59,519 bases of DNA, from positions 1 to 59,519 of the forward strand of contig PUPD01000193.1 in NCBI GenBank assembly GCA_003552985.1, given 5' to 3'. Both the position numbers and the translations under genes were made by a program. The notes beneath the pieces are model-generated. The model worked only from the letters and a program-made list of their open reading frames with translations. It was not told the origin of the DNA and ran no database searches. Numbering within the stretch: position 1 is the stretch's first letter; every line of letters starts with the position of its first letter. Positions 47,003-55,552 of this stretch are shown piece by piece. This DNA is from Spirochaetaceae bacterium (GTDB lineage Bacteria; Spirochaetota; Spirochaetia; DSM-27196; SLAA01).

Positions 47003-47010
47003 AGTGCGGC

Positions 47011-47016
47011 ATTGTA
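47011..47016 (-). promoter_or_regulatory. -10 element of the lipoprotein gene
   Basis: TACAAT on the minus strand ends 8 nt before the ATG at 47002. No good -35 is visible. The implied leader is 0-3 nt. Confidence 0.4.
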
Positions 47017-47062
47017 TCCGGAAACGCGCGACTGCGGAAGTACGTAACAGCCGCAACGCTGG

Positions 47063-47091
47063 TTGCACAACTGGAAAACCAGCTCTATACT
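47063..47091 (+). promoter_or_regulatory. Promoter of the 47098 flavoprotein gene, leaderless
   Basis: TTGCAC (47063-47068), exactly 17 bp, TATACT (47086-47091), then 6 nt to the ATG. This geometry places +1 on the start codon itself. Confidence 0.6.
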
Positions 47092-47097
47092 GGCCCG

Positions 47098-48282
47098 ATG
47101 CTTGACTGGCTCATCCTGGGCGGGGGGGTCCACGGCACTATTATCAGCCGTTACCTCCTCGCTCATGATTTGGTGGACTCCGACGGGCTGCGGGTAATGG
47201 ACCCGCACGAAGCTCCCCTTACGGTTTGGCGACGGGTAACCAATGCCTCGGGCATGCGCTATCTACGCTCGCCGAGCAGTCACAACCTCGATATCGATTT
47301 TCGAGGCCTACGCCGCTTCGCCCGCAGACCGGAAAACCGCGAGCTTTCGGATTATATAGCGCCCTACGCGCGTCCGTCGCTGGCGCTGTTCAACGCGCAC
47401 GCCGACAACACGATTGCCGCACACGGGCTCGAACACATACGGGCACCGGGGCGAGCCATCGAGATCAGCCGCCAAAACGGGGGCAAGCGCATCCGGACCG
47501 CCGAGACGAGCGTGCTCGCCAAGAACGTAGTCCTCGCATTTAGTGACTCCGAAAGCCCTCGTTACCCGGACTGGGCGGTACAGGTCCGGCAGGAGGGTGC
47601 CCCCGTTCATCACGTCTACAGCTCCGAGTTTGACCCGCGCGTGCCTGGGGAGGCGCATACGCCGGTAGTGGTCGGCGGCGGTATCACCGCGCTGCAGAAA
47701 GCCTGCCAACTGGCGCGCGCAGGTATGGGACCGGTGACGGTCATCTCCAGGCATCAGCTGCGAATCGCGACCTTCGACAGCAACCCGTGCTTCATAGGGC
47801 CGAAGTGCCTCTATGATTACACAGTCGAGCGCGACTACCGTCGCCGGCGTGCAATCATCGAGGCCGAGCGCTACCCGGGCTCGGTGCCGCGGGACGTGGC
47901 CGAAGACTTCGCCGCGCTGCAGCACCAGGATCGAGTCCGCCTGCTCATCACCGAGATCGGCGCCGCCGAAGCCCGCCCCGACGGAACGGTGCGTTTGGTC
48001 TGCAGCGAAGGCCGGACGACGCTCGAGAGCAACTACGTTGTGCTCGCCACCGGTTTCAACCGCCGGATGCACAAATCTCCCTTGATGCAGCAGATCACCA
48101 AAGAGTTCGCGCTGCCTACTGCAGACTGCGGTTTCCCGATGCCGCGCCCGCATATGGAATGGGGCGAGCGGATCTTTGTTACCGGAGGGCTCTCCGAGCT
48201 CGAGCTCGGGCCTCCGGCGTTGAATATCATCGGGGCACACAACGCGGCGCGACGGATAGTCAAGGAGCTGAAGGCCGGGTAG
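47098..48282 (+). CDS. FAD/NAD(P)-binding oxidoreductase
   Basis: 394 residues. N-terminal FAD motif WLILGGGVHGTIISRYLL, then RVMDPHEAPLTVWRRVT, and a second dinucleotide motif, PVVVGGGITALQKACQLARAG. YVVLATGFNRRM is the ATG-box seen in flavin monooxygenases and N-hydroxylases. It is related to the SidA/FAD-NAD(P)-binding group, but without neighbours that show a siderophore or other pathway. The ATG has no Shine-Dalgarno and coincides with the predicted transcript start. The substrate is unknown. Confidence 0.8.
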   Translation: MLDWLILGGGVHGTIISRYLLAHDLVDSDGLRVMDPHEAPLTVWRRVTNASGMRYLRSPSSHNLDIDFRGLRRFARRPENRELSDYIAPYARPSLALFNAHADNTIAAHGLEHIRAPGRAIEISRQNGGKRIRTAETSVLAKNVVLAFSDSESPRYPDWAVQVRQEGAPVHHVYSSEFDPRVPGEAHTPVVVGGGITALQKACQLARAGMGPVTVISRHQLRIATFDSNPCFIGPKCLYDYTVERDYRRRRAIIEAERYPGSVPRDVAEDFAALQHQDRVRLLITEIGAAEARPDGTVRLVCSEGRTTLESNYVVLATGFNRRMHKSPLMQQITKEFALPTADCGFPMPRPHMEWGERIFVTGGLSELELGPPALNIIGAHNAARRIVKELKAG

Positions 48283-48342
48283 CGTCTTCGCTTTCGCGCA
48301 ACCGGAGCCGGAGCGGCCGACCGGAACGGCAACCGGAACAGA

Positions 48343-49800
48343 TCAATCAACCTGCTCCAGGTGGGCGCTGCGGTTCTGATACTCCACGACGCTTGCGAAA
48401 ATGCTGTTGAACACCAGCGGAAACACCACGCGGTGGAAACGGGCGCTGCGGAGGATCGCTTCCCTGCGCCGGTCGAACTCTTCGACCAGTCGCCGGCGCT
48501 CTGATTCCATGAACGATGCATAGGAGCTGAACTCTTCCGGCTCACCCGCATACTGTTCAACGTCCTGTCTTACGCTGTCCTGAAACTTCCCAAGGTCCGC
48601 CAACAGATCGAACAGCGAGCAATTGGCATCGATGAACTTCTCCACCTCTGAGGAATCATCGCCGAGCCGCTCACTAATCGCTGCGTGTTTTCGAGGATTG
48701 ATGGTTCTGAAGATCGAGCTCTTGCGCAGTCGCACGCCCTTGCGCTTGAACAGGGCCTCCACAGCTGCAAGGACGAAACGATTGCCGCGGTAATACTGGA
48801 TCAGCTCCGAGATGCGCCGCGCACCATGCCACTCGTGGCGCAGCAACAGCTCGATCTGTGAGCTGATCGCTTCCGGCAGACCCGGGTTGACCTGAATGCT
48901 GTAGGTGTCGAAGCGGGCGTTCTGCTTATCTTTTATGCGTACCGGCGTGCGGCGAAACAGTTCCTCCTTTGTGATGTCGCGGTAGTAGCCGAACAGCGCC
49001 TCGGCCTCTTTTTTGAAACGGTTGTAATAGGCGTCAACCACACCGGTTTCTTCGAGCACCGTGTAGAACTGCTCGGAAATTCTGAGCCCGCCCGCCGGCG
49101 CCGTACTCTCCATGCGTTTCGCTTCGATTACCGGCAGACCGACGATATCCCACTGCTTGGCCCCGTCGGGTCCGAAATTCCCAATCGTGACCTCTCCGAT
49201 ATTGGCCCCGATCCGAATACGGATCTGAAACAGCGCGTTGATCGACGAAGCCAGATCCATATTGGTACGAAGGCTGGAGATGATCTGAAACGCGCGCTCG
49301 AGCGCAGGGCGCTCGTGGGGCGCAACCGACTCGGACAGAAAACGATCGTTGGCCTGATTGAACAGCACACAGACGCGCTGCATCTCGACACAGGTATAGA
49401 ACAGCTCGCGGGCGATGTGACGATTCGCTTGCTCGGAAGACATGCCGCGCGTGTTGGGGTCGATGACGCCGCCGTAGTGAAACATCAGGCTGTCGCCTTC
49501 GATCTTGTTGAGGTACCCCCCATGACGTCGCAGAACGCTGTTGAACGCCGTATAGAGGCCGTTCAGCACATCCTGATTCTCCTTGGGGCTCAAAAACTTG
49601 GAGATATAGGTGTAGTCGGCGATGTCCATGAAGGCGACGCCGACGCAGGCTTCGGTTGAATCGGTGGGGAGGTGCCCCATTTCGAGTACGGCGTCGATCA
49701 GCTGCTTGGGAAGATAGTACTCCTCGATCTGCTTGCGCAGCTCGAACTCGTCGTGACTAGTCCGTTTGTTTTGGGGCCCGTTATCCCACTGTGAAGCCAT
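48343..49800 (-). CDS. Class III nucleotidyl cyclase domain protein with altered catalytic residue
   Basis: 485 residues. Residues about 40-280 form a class III adenylate/guanylate cyclase domain. Both metal-binding Asp are present (FMDIADYT and KIEGDSLMF). The ATP-specifying Lys (in NKIEGD) and Asp (in QWDIVG) are also present. But the transition-state Asn of the VNxAxR motif is replaced: here the sequence is GLPVIEAKRMES, so Ile stands in place of Asn while the Arg is kept. Activity is therefore doubtful. The C-terminal 200 residues match nothing I know. ATG at 49800 has AGGGGGGG upstream; an earlier TTG overlaps the ligA stop. Downstream of ligA in the same direction. Confidence 0.8.
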   Translation of the reverse strand: MASQWDNGPQNKRTSHDEFELRKQIEEYYLPKQLIDAVLEMGHLPTDSTEACVGVAFMDIADYTYISKFLSPKENQDVLNGLYTAFNSVLRRHGGYLNKIEGDSLMFHYGGVIDPNTRGMSSEQANRHIARELFYTCVEMQRVCVLFNQANDRFLSESVAPHERPALERAFQIISSLRTNMDLASSINALFQIRIRIGANIGEVTIGNFGPDGAKQWDIVGLPVIEAKRMESTAPAGGLRISEQFYTVLEETGVVDAYYNRFKKEAEALFGYYRDITKEELFRRTPVRIKDKQNARFDTYSIQVNPGLPEAISSQIELLLRHEWHGARRISELIQYYRGNRFVLAAVEALFKRKGVRLRKSSIFRTINPRKHAAISERLGDDSSEVEKFIDANCSLFDLLADLGKFQDSVRQDVEQYAGEPEEFSSYASFMESERRRLVEEFDRRREAILRSARFHRVVFPLVFNSIFASVVEYQNRSAHLEQVD

Positions 49801-49844
49801 CACCCCCCCTATCGTGACGTCGGTTGCGAGAAGAATGGACACAC

Positions 49845-51722
49845 TCAAGATACTCGTGTCATCTGCAGGAATTCTTGTTCGCTTATGACCGGGATGTCAA
49901 GCTCCTTCGCCCTGCGGCTCTTTGAGGAACCGGAGTCCGGATCGTCGCTAACGAGATACGAGAGATCTTGGGTGACATTGTTTTTCACGATTCCACCAGC
50001 CTGCTGCACCAGCTGTTCCGCTTCGGATCTTTTCATGGTATGCAGCGTGCCGGTGAAGCAGAAACTCTTCCCGAAAAGCGGTGAATCCTGCCGGGGTTGC
50101 CGGACTCGCACCGCTCCGGAGTCCAGCACCTGCTGCATCAACGGATAGAGCGTGCGCACACCGTCTATAATGACTGTGGCGGTGGTTTCCCCGATCCCCT
50201 CAACCGTCGCCAGTTCCTGCGGCTCGGCGTCACGGATGCTTTCAAGGGTGTTATACCCGGCACCCACGACCTTCTGCATGATCAACTCGCCGACATGCTC
50301 GATGTCGAACCCGGCCACGAAACGCGAAAGCGGTAGCTCGCGCACTGCCTGCAGATTGCGCAACAGTTTCTGCGCAAGCGGTTCTCCGACCCGCTCGTAG
50401 GTCATAAGGTCTTCCACTGTCAGCGTGTACAGGTGATGAATCTCGGTGACGCGCCCGGAGTCGAACAGATTCCGCAGAATCACATCTCCGAACTCCTTGA
50501 TTTCGAGCACCTGTATCCATTTCTGCAATCGGTGGAACCGCCGTTTGCTGCAGTCCAGGTTGGGGCAGTATAAGCGCGTACCTTCGTTCAAGAGCTCAGT
50601 GCCGCAGGTTCCGCAGACCTCCGGCAGGGTGATCGGCTGAGAATCCGGGGGATTCTCGAGGATCCGTTCGATCTTCGGGATGATGTCGCCACGCTTGGTG
50701 ACCACGACGCGTGAACCGACCTTGAGACCGAGCGCGTCGATCAGCCGTGGGTTGGCGAGATTGGCGCGTTGCACCGTTGTCCCGGCCAGCTGAACCGGAT
50801 CGATAATGCCGATCGGGGTATAGTGATGCCCCGATTCGCTCCAAAGCACACGTCGGAGCGTGCTCACCGCTTCCTCGGGAGAGAACTTGAACGCGATCTG
50901 CCGCTCAGGGCGAGCGCGTTGCATATCGGCTCGGTCTATCCTCACCCCCTTCACCACAAGCCCATCGATATCGTAGTTGAGCCGATTACGCTCCTCGGCA
51001 ACTTCGTCGCGATAGGCAACAACTTCCTCCGGATCCTCGAACACCCGGTACGGCACGAGATTGAGCCCCTGCCGTTCCAACCACTCCAGCTTCGAGACCT
51101 CGTCGGCAAAGTAGTGTTCCGGATCCGCTCCGAGCGCGTCGTAACACAACACCTGCAGGTACTCAGCACCCTTCCCGTCTTTGCGCTTCATAACCCCGTT
51201 GGCGGCATTCCGGCAGTTCGCCTTGTCGGTATAGTAGCGCTCGAAGATCTCGCGGGGCATGATCACCTCACCACGCACGCCGCCGCTGAAGCGGGCCTCG
51301 AGATTGCGGACCACTCCGTTCATGCGGACCACATTGTTGCTTACATCATCGCCGACGCGCCCGTCGCCACGGGTTACACCGTAGCGGAACGCGCCGTCGA
51401 AGTACTGCAACTCCATGCTGGCGCCGTCGAGCTTGTACTGCACGACGAACCGCTCATGCCCGACCTTCTGCGCCCAGCGCAGGAAGCCGGCCGCATCCGC
51501 GGCTTTGTCGAGGCTGTTCATATGGATGATATGCTCGCGTTTGGCGTACCCGGGCGTATGATCCCGGCCCACCTCGGCAAAGATCGCGTTGTGCGGATCC
51601 AGAGCGCGCAGTTCGTCCCACAGTTCATCGAACTCGGCATCTGAGATCTCGGGCTCAGCGTTGTAGTACTTATCCTGATGATAGCGAACCAGTTGCTCCA
51701 GCTCTTTCACTCGGTCACTCAT
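49845..51722 (-). CDS. ligA: NAD-dependent DNA ligase
   Basis: Seals nicks in DNA in replication and repair. It has 625 residues from the ATG at 51722, somewhat shorter than the usual 670. The N-terminal Ia domain is YHQDKYYNAEPEISDAEFDELW, and the adenylated Lys is in VVQYKLDGASMELQYF (KxDG). The OB fold is followed by a zinc finger CGTCGTELLN..CPNLDC. HhH helices and a C-terminal BRCT domain (FGKSFCFTGTLHTM) complete it. TATACT 7 nt before this ATG and no Shine-Dalgarno suggest a leaderless message. An ATG 7 codons upstream is the alternative start, unlikely if that promoter is used. Confidence 0.95.
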   Translation of the reverse strand: MSDRVKELEQLVRYHQDKYYNAEPEISDAEFDELWDELRALDPHNAIFAEVGRDHTPGYAKREHIIHMNSLDKAADAAGFLRWAQKVGHERFVVQYKLDGASMELQYFDGAFRYGVTRGDGRVGDDVSNNVVRMNGVVRNLEARFSGGVRGEVIMPREIFERYYTDKANCRNAANGVMKRKDGKGAEYLQVLCYDALGADPEHYFADEVSKLEWLERQGLNLVPYRVFEDPEEVVAYRDEVAEERNRLNYDIDGLVVKGVRIDRADMQRARPERQIAFKFSPEEAVSTLRRVLWSESGHHYTPIGIIDPVQLAGTTVQRANLANPRLIDALGLKVGSRVVVTKRGDIIPKIERILENPPDSQPITLPEVCGTCGTELLNEGTRLYCPNLDCSKRRFHRLQKWIQVLEIKEFGDVILRNLFDSGRVTEIHHLYTLTVEDLMTYERVGEPLAQKLLRNLQAVRELPLSRFVAGFDIEHVGELIMQKVVGAGYNTLESIRDAEPQELATVEGIGETTATVIIDGVRTLYPLMQQVLDSGAVRVRQPRQDSPLFGKSFCFTGTLHTMKRSEAEQLVQQAGGIVKNNVTQDLSYLVSDDPDSGSSKSRRAKELDIPVISEQEFLQMTRVS

Positions 51723-51728
51723 CGGCGG

Positions 51729-51737
51729 TAGTATACC
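51729..51737. promoter_or_regulatory. Overlapping symmetric -10 boxes for ligA and thpR
   Basis: AGTATACC contains TATACT on the minus strand (51734-51729), 7 nt before the ligA ATG, and TATACC on the plus strand (51732-51737), 4 nt before the thpR ATG. One palindromic GTATAC core could thus serve both genes. No strong -35 is seen on either side. Confidence 0.4.
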
Positions 51738-51741
51738 AAAC

Positions 51742-52329
51742 ATGGGGACCGCACGACTATTTGTATCCTTGGAGCTTCCGACCTCTTTGTTAGCCGATGT
51801 AGTGGCACTGCGCGACCGGGCGCTGTCCGGCCCGCCGCAGAAAGCCGTGCGCCTGCTTCCCGAAGCAAACCTTCACCTGACGTTGCGGTTCTTGGGCGAC
51901 ACCGGCGAAGAGTTGATTGCGCCACTCGCCGATTCGCTCAGGCAGGTGGCTTCGGAGGCGGCCGCGATTCCGATACGACTCAGCGGCGGTGGCTGTTTTC
52001 CGCATGCACGCAACCCCCGGGTGTTATGGGCCGGGATCGAAGCCCCACAGGGCGGTCTTACGGAGCTCCACGCCCGCGTCTCGGAGGCACTCGCCGAGCT
52101 CGGGTTCCCGGCCGATGACAAACCGTTCCATCCGCACGTCACCGTGGGCTACCTTCGCAAGGGTGTCCCCGCTTCGCAGGCACGCAGCGCACCCGAGGCG
52201 TTGCAACGCTATACCGGAGCACCGGTAGGCGCACAGGGATCACTCGACGTCCTTGCGCTCAAGCAAAGCCGTCTCGAGCCTTCCGGTGCGGTACACGCCG
52301 CGCTTTACAGCTTTCGTCTCGGCGAATGA
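51742..52329 (+). CDS. thpR: RNA 2',3'-cyclic phosphodiesterase
   Basis: 2H phosphoesterase that opens 2',3'-cyclic phosphates, earlier known as 2'-5' RNA ligase LigT. It has 195 residues. The two HxTx motifs are HLTLRFLGD and HPHVTVGYL (HVTV), the catalytic pair of the fold. ARLFVSLELP is the standard N-terminus. Divergent from ligA with 19 bp between their start codons. No Shine-Dalgarno; the -10 box lies 4 nt before the ATG. Confidence 0.92.
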   Translation: MGTARLFVSLELPTSLLADVVALRDRALSGPPQKAVRLLPEANLHLTLRFLGDTGEELIAPLADSLRQVASEAAAIPIRLSGGGCFPHARNPRVLWAGIEAPQGGLTELHARVSEALAELGFPADDKPFHPHVTVGYLRKGVPASQARSAPEALQRYTGAPVGAQGSLDVLALKQSRLEPSGAVHAALYSFRLGE

Positions 52330-52368
52330 GCCGCGCTGAATGTGCAGCCCTTCCGGCGGCGTTGTGAC

Positions 52369-53301
52369 TCAGCGTTCGTCCTGATACAGCGGGTGCACCC
52401 GGCGCCGATAGTGCTCGTACTGCTCGCCGGCATGGTACGAGGAACGCACCAGGGGTCCGGCCTCGCAGTGAGTAAAGCCCTTCTTGAGCGCGAGATCTCG
52501 CAGGCGAGCAAACTCCTTCGGCGTGTAGTAGCGCTGCACCGGAGCGTTGGTTCGAGTGGGCTGCAGATACTGACCGAGGTTCAGCACCGTGGCTCCCACA
52601 GCCAACAAGTCGTCCATGGCTTCGAGAATTTCGTGCTCTTCCTCCCCAAGTCCCAGCATCATGCTCGATTTAGTGGTGCCGTCAGGATCGAGCTCCTTCG
52701 CGAGCCGCAGGAACTCCAGCGAGCGCTCGTACGTTGACCTTGAGCGTATCTGCGGAGTCAGCCTCCGCACCGTCTCGATGTTGTGGCTCATCACCTCGGG
52801 CCGTGCAGCCGCAACCCGCGCGATACTGTCGCGATCGGCCATAAGGTCGGAAGCCAGAACCTCTACCGAGCAATCCAGCGCGGTTTCGTGGACCGCTTCA
52901 ACGGTTCGCGCCAGCATCTCGGCGCCACCGTCCGGAAGGTCGTCACGATTGACCATCGTAATGACCGCATGTCTGAGATCCATATGTGCCACCGAGGCCG
53001 CCAGCCGGCGCGGTTCGTCCGCGTCGACCGCGCGCGGCAACCCGGTCTTGACCGAGCAGAACCGGCAGCGCCGCGTACAGACGTCTCCAAGGATCATGAA
53101 GGTGGCGGTCCGGTGCTCTCCCCAACATTCGTGGATGTTGGGGCAGCGCGCTTCCTCGCACACGGTGTTGAGGCGGCCCTCGCGAATCATGCTCTTGATG
53201 TACTTGTAGTTATTGTTAGTGTTGAGCTGCACCTTGAGCCATTCAGGCTTGCGCCCAACACGATTCTGCTTCTGGCTGTCACTCCGAACGTCGTTCTGCA
53301 T
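52369..53301 (-). CDS. lipA: Lipoyl synthase
   Basis: Radical-SAM enzyme inserting two sulfur atoms into octanoyl groups on lipoyl domains. It has 310 residues. The auxiliary cluster Cys are in [13 protein letters not shown] and the SAM cluster Cys in [29 protein letters not shown]-like segment (residues [16 protein letters not shown]) and the C-terminal [12 protein letters not shown] are diagnostic. AAAGGAG lies 9 nt before the ATG. It would modify the lipoyl domain of the fusion protein at 35.6 kb. No lipB or lplA is visible in the window. Confidence 0.97.
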   Translation of the reverse strand: MQNDVRSDSQKQNRVGRKPEWLKVQLNTNNNYKYIKSMIREGRLNTVCEEARCPNIHECWGEHRTATFMILGDVCTRRCRFCSVKTGLPRAVDADEPRRLAASVAHMDLRHAVITMVNRDDLPDGGAEMLARTVEAVHETALDCSVEVLASDLMADRDSIARVAAARPEVMSHNIETVRRLTPQIRSRSTYERSLEFLRLAKELDPDGTTKSSMMLGLGEEEHEILEAMDDLLAVGATVLNLGQYLQPTRTNAPVQRYYTPKEFARLRDLALKKGFTHCEAGPLVRSSYHAGEQYEHYRRRVHPLYQDER

Positions 53302-53384
53302 AGCAGGAAGCTCCTTTCTCGCAGTTCAGTGTAACGCTCCTGCCGACAAAAGGAAAGCCGCGCGACCGGATACCGCTATCTTTC

Positions 53385-53412
53385 TTGACTCTTTAGATCA
53401 GTCATTTATAAT
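53385..53412 (+). promoter_or_regulatory. Consensus promoter of the ferredoxin reductase-miaB operon
   Basis: TTGACT (53385-53390), 16 bp, and a perfect TATAAT (53407-53412), the best promoter in the window. It ends 11 nt before the ATG at 53424, giving a leader of about 5 nt, and no Shine-Dalgarno is present. Confidence 0.75.
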
Positions 53413-53423
53413 GCACCAGTAGC

Positions 53424-54086
53424 ATGGAAACTCAGGTCGTGCGTCGCCAGGTTACCCTTCTCCAACGTCGCGAGCTTGCACACGGCAGCTTCGTCCTGCG
53501 GCTTGAGCGCGGTGATCTCGATTTTGAGCCGGGCCAGTACGTGATCGTAGGGCCGGCCGGTTCAATCGATCGACGCGAATACTCGGTTTACTCCGCCCCG
53601 GACGATCCGTATCTTGAGCTGCTGATCAAGGACGTACCGGAGGGGCTGGTCTCGCGGGCACTGCGCTCAGCCGAGCCGGGCTCGCCGCTGGAGCTGGAGG
53701 GGCCGTTCGGCTATTTCACGATCCCGGAGGAACATCGCCGTTCGCGAAGGTTGCTGTTCGTCGCAACCGGAACCGGAATAGCGCCGTTTCACTGCTTCGC
53801 GCGCGCCTATCCCGACCTCGAATATCTGCTCCTCCACGGCGTCCGCTACGCCGCCGAACGTCACGAGCATGCGAGCTATCCTGCCGGCCGCTATCTCGCC
53901 TGCGTGACACAGGAACGCCGCGGCGATTACCATGGACGCGTGACGCGCTATCTCGAGCAGCTTGCAGTCGAGTCTGATACCCTCTGTTATCTTTGCGGGA
54001 ACTGCGATATGATTTTCGAAGCGTTTGATATACTGCAGCATCGCGGCGTCGATCCGGAGAATCTCCACGCCGAGGTGTACTACTGA
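53424..54086 (+). CDS. Ferredoxin/flavodoxin--NADP+ reductase
   Basis: FAD enzyme passing electrons between NADPH and ferredoxin or flavodoxin. It has 220 residues, somewhat shorter than bacterial FNR (about 250). The FAD motif is RREYSVYSAP, the NADP loop FVATGTGIAPFHCFA, YLCGNCDMI is the conserved GNxxM segment, and the chain ends EVYY. It is the first gene of a probable operon: 28 bp to miaB, then mtaB and an A-type carrier. Electrons for the radical-SAM enzymes MiaB and MtaB could come through it; this is inference from context. Confidence 0.85.
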   Translation: METQVVRRQVTLLQRRELAHGSFVLRLERGDLDFEPGQYVIVGPAGSIDRREYSVYSAPDDPYLELLIKDVPEGLVSRALRSAEPGSPLELEGPFGYFTIPEEHRRSRRLLFVATGTGIAPFHCFARAYPDLEYLLLHGVRYAAERHEHASYPAGRYLACVTQERRGDYHGRVTRYLEQLAVESDTLCYLCGNCDMIFEAFDILQHRGVDPENLHAEVYY

Positions 54087-54114
54087 TCTCAGGCCGCTGT
54101 AATCGGAACCGTAT

Positions 54115-55548
54115 ATGTCTATGACCTACTACTTGGTACAACTTGGTTGCCAGATGAACATATCCGACGGTGAGCGCCTGCGCACCGTCCTCGAAGACAT
54201 GGGTTACCGCGCCGCCGAGCACGAGGAGACGGCCGATATTCTCGGCGTGGTCGCGTGCTCGGTGCGTCAAAGAGCGATCGATAAAGTCTATTCCCGCATC
54301 CACAAATGGAACCAGTGGAAGAAAGACCGCTCGCTCTTGACCTTCGCCACCGGCTGCATTCTTCCCGCCGACCACGAGAAGTTTCTTGATCGCTTCGACC
54401 TCGTGTTCGCGATTACCGATCTGCCGAAGCTTCACGAGATGATTCGCGAATACGGAGTGGTGACTGAGGCGTCGATCCGCAGCATGCAAGCGACGGCTCA
54501 TGGGCTCCCAGAGGCAGAGAGCTCGGGGGACTATTGGAAGATTGCTCCGAGCCACACCTCACCGCACGAAGCCTACGTGCCGATTCAAAACGGCTGCGAC
54601 AAGTTCTGCAGCTTCTGCGCCGTCCCGTACACCCGTGGTCGCGAAGTCTCGCGCAGCTCGGACGAGATCCTCGCCGAGGTTCGCAGCCTGGTCGAGACCG
54701 GCTATCGCGTGATCACATTACTCGGTCAGAATGTGAACTCGTACGGGCGCGATCGCAACGGGTCGGAGATCACGTTTGCCGAGCTCCTCGACCGAATCGG
54801 CCGACTCGGGGAAGAACACAGCCACGCGTTCCGCGTTTACTTCACCTCTCCGCACCCGCGCGATATGGAAATAGAGGTGCTCGAGACCATCGCACGCTAC
54901 GACTGCCTCGGTAAGCAGATACATCTGCCGCTGCAATCAGGCGACGACAAAGTGCTGATTGCGATGAACCGTAATCACAGCATAGCGCGTTATCGGGAAG
55001 TCGTACGAAACATCCGGCGGATTCTGCCGGACGCCACGCTGTTCACCGACATTATCGTCGGCTTCCCCGGTGAAACCGAACGACAGTTCGAGCGCACCGT
55101 CGCCGCGATGTGCGAGTTCGAGTACAACATGGCCTATATCGCGATCTACTCGCCGCGCCCGGGATCGCGCAGCGCTCGCCGCGAAGACGACGTCCCAATT
55201 GAGGAGAAGAAACGGCGGCTTCACCGGCTGACCGGCGAGCTGCAGCGGATCTCAGGCGCGTACAACCGCAGCCTGATCGGAACCACCGTTCGTGTCATCG
55301 TCGAAGAGCAGGACCGCAAGCCCGGCTACCTGAGCGGTAAGACCGAGGGCCGGCTGGTGATCCGGTTCCCAAGCGAGGACGAGTCTCTGATCGGACGGTT
55401 TGTGGCGGTGCGCGTCACCGCCGCAGCTGCGCTTGCACTCGAAGGCGAGCTCGTAAGCGACGCCCACGGCACTCGATTGCAGGCCGGCGGCGATGCCGAC
55501 AGCGCGCTGTCTGCGGGACAGCCGGTCACGGCCGGAAGCCGGGGGTAG
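54115..55548 (+). CDS. miaB: tRNA-2-methylthio-N6-dimethylallyladenosine synthase
   Basis: Radical-SAM methylthiotransferase acting on A37 of tRNAs reading U-starting codons. It has 477 residues. The N-terminal UPF0004 domain holds the three auxiliary-cluster cysteines in QLGCQMNISDGERL, GVVACSVRQRAIDKV and ATGCILPADHEK. The SAM cluster is CDKFCSFCAVPYTRGREVSR, followed by ITLLGQNVNSYG. IVGFPGETERQFE and a C-terminal TRAM domain complete it. No Shine-Dalgarno at the ATG; a TGTAAT 11 nt upstream is a possible second promoter. mtaB starts about 5 bp after the stop. Confidence 0.93.
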   Translation: MSMTYYLVQLGCQMNISDGERLRTVLEDMGYRAAEHEETADILGVVACSVRQRAIDKVYSRIHKWNQWKKDRSLLTFATGCILPADHEKFLDRFDLVFAITDLPKLHEMIREYGVVTEASIRSMQATAHGLPEAESSGDYWKIAPSHTSPHEAYVPIQNGCDKFCSFCAVPYTRGREVSRSSDEILAEVRSLVETGYRVITLLGQNVNSYGRDRNGSEITFAELLDRIGRLGEEHSHAFRVYFTSPHPRDMEIEVLETIARYDCLGKQIHLPLQSGDDKVLIAMNRNHSIARYREVVRNIRRILPDATLFTDIIVGFPGETERQFERTVAAMCEFEYNMAYIAIYSPRPGSRSARREDDVPIEEKKRRLHRLTGELQRISGAYNRSLIGTTVRVIVEEQDRKPGYLSGKTEGRLVIRFPSEDESLIGRFVAVRVTAAAALALEGELVSDAHGTRLQAGGDADSALSAGQPVTAGSRG

Positions 55549-55552
55549 CCGG

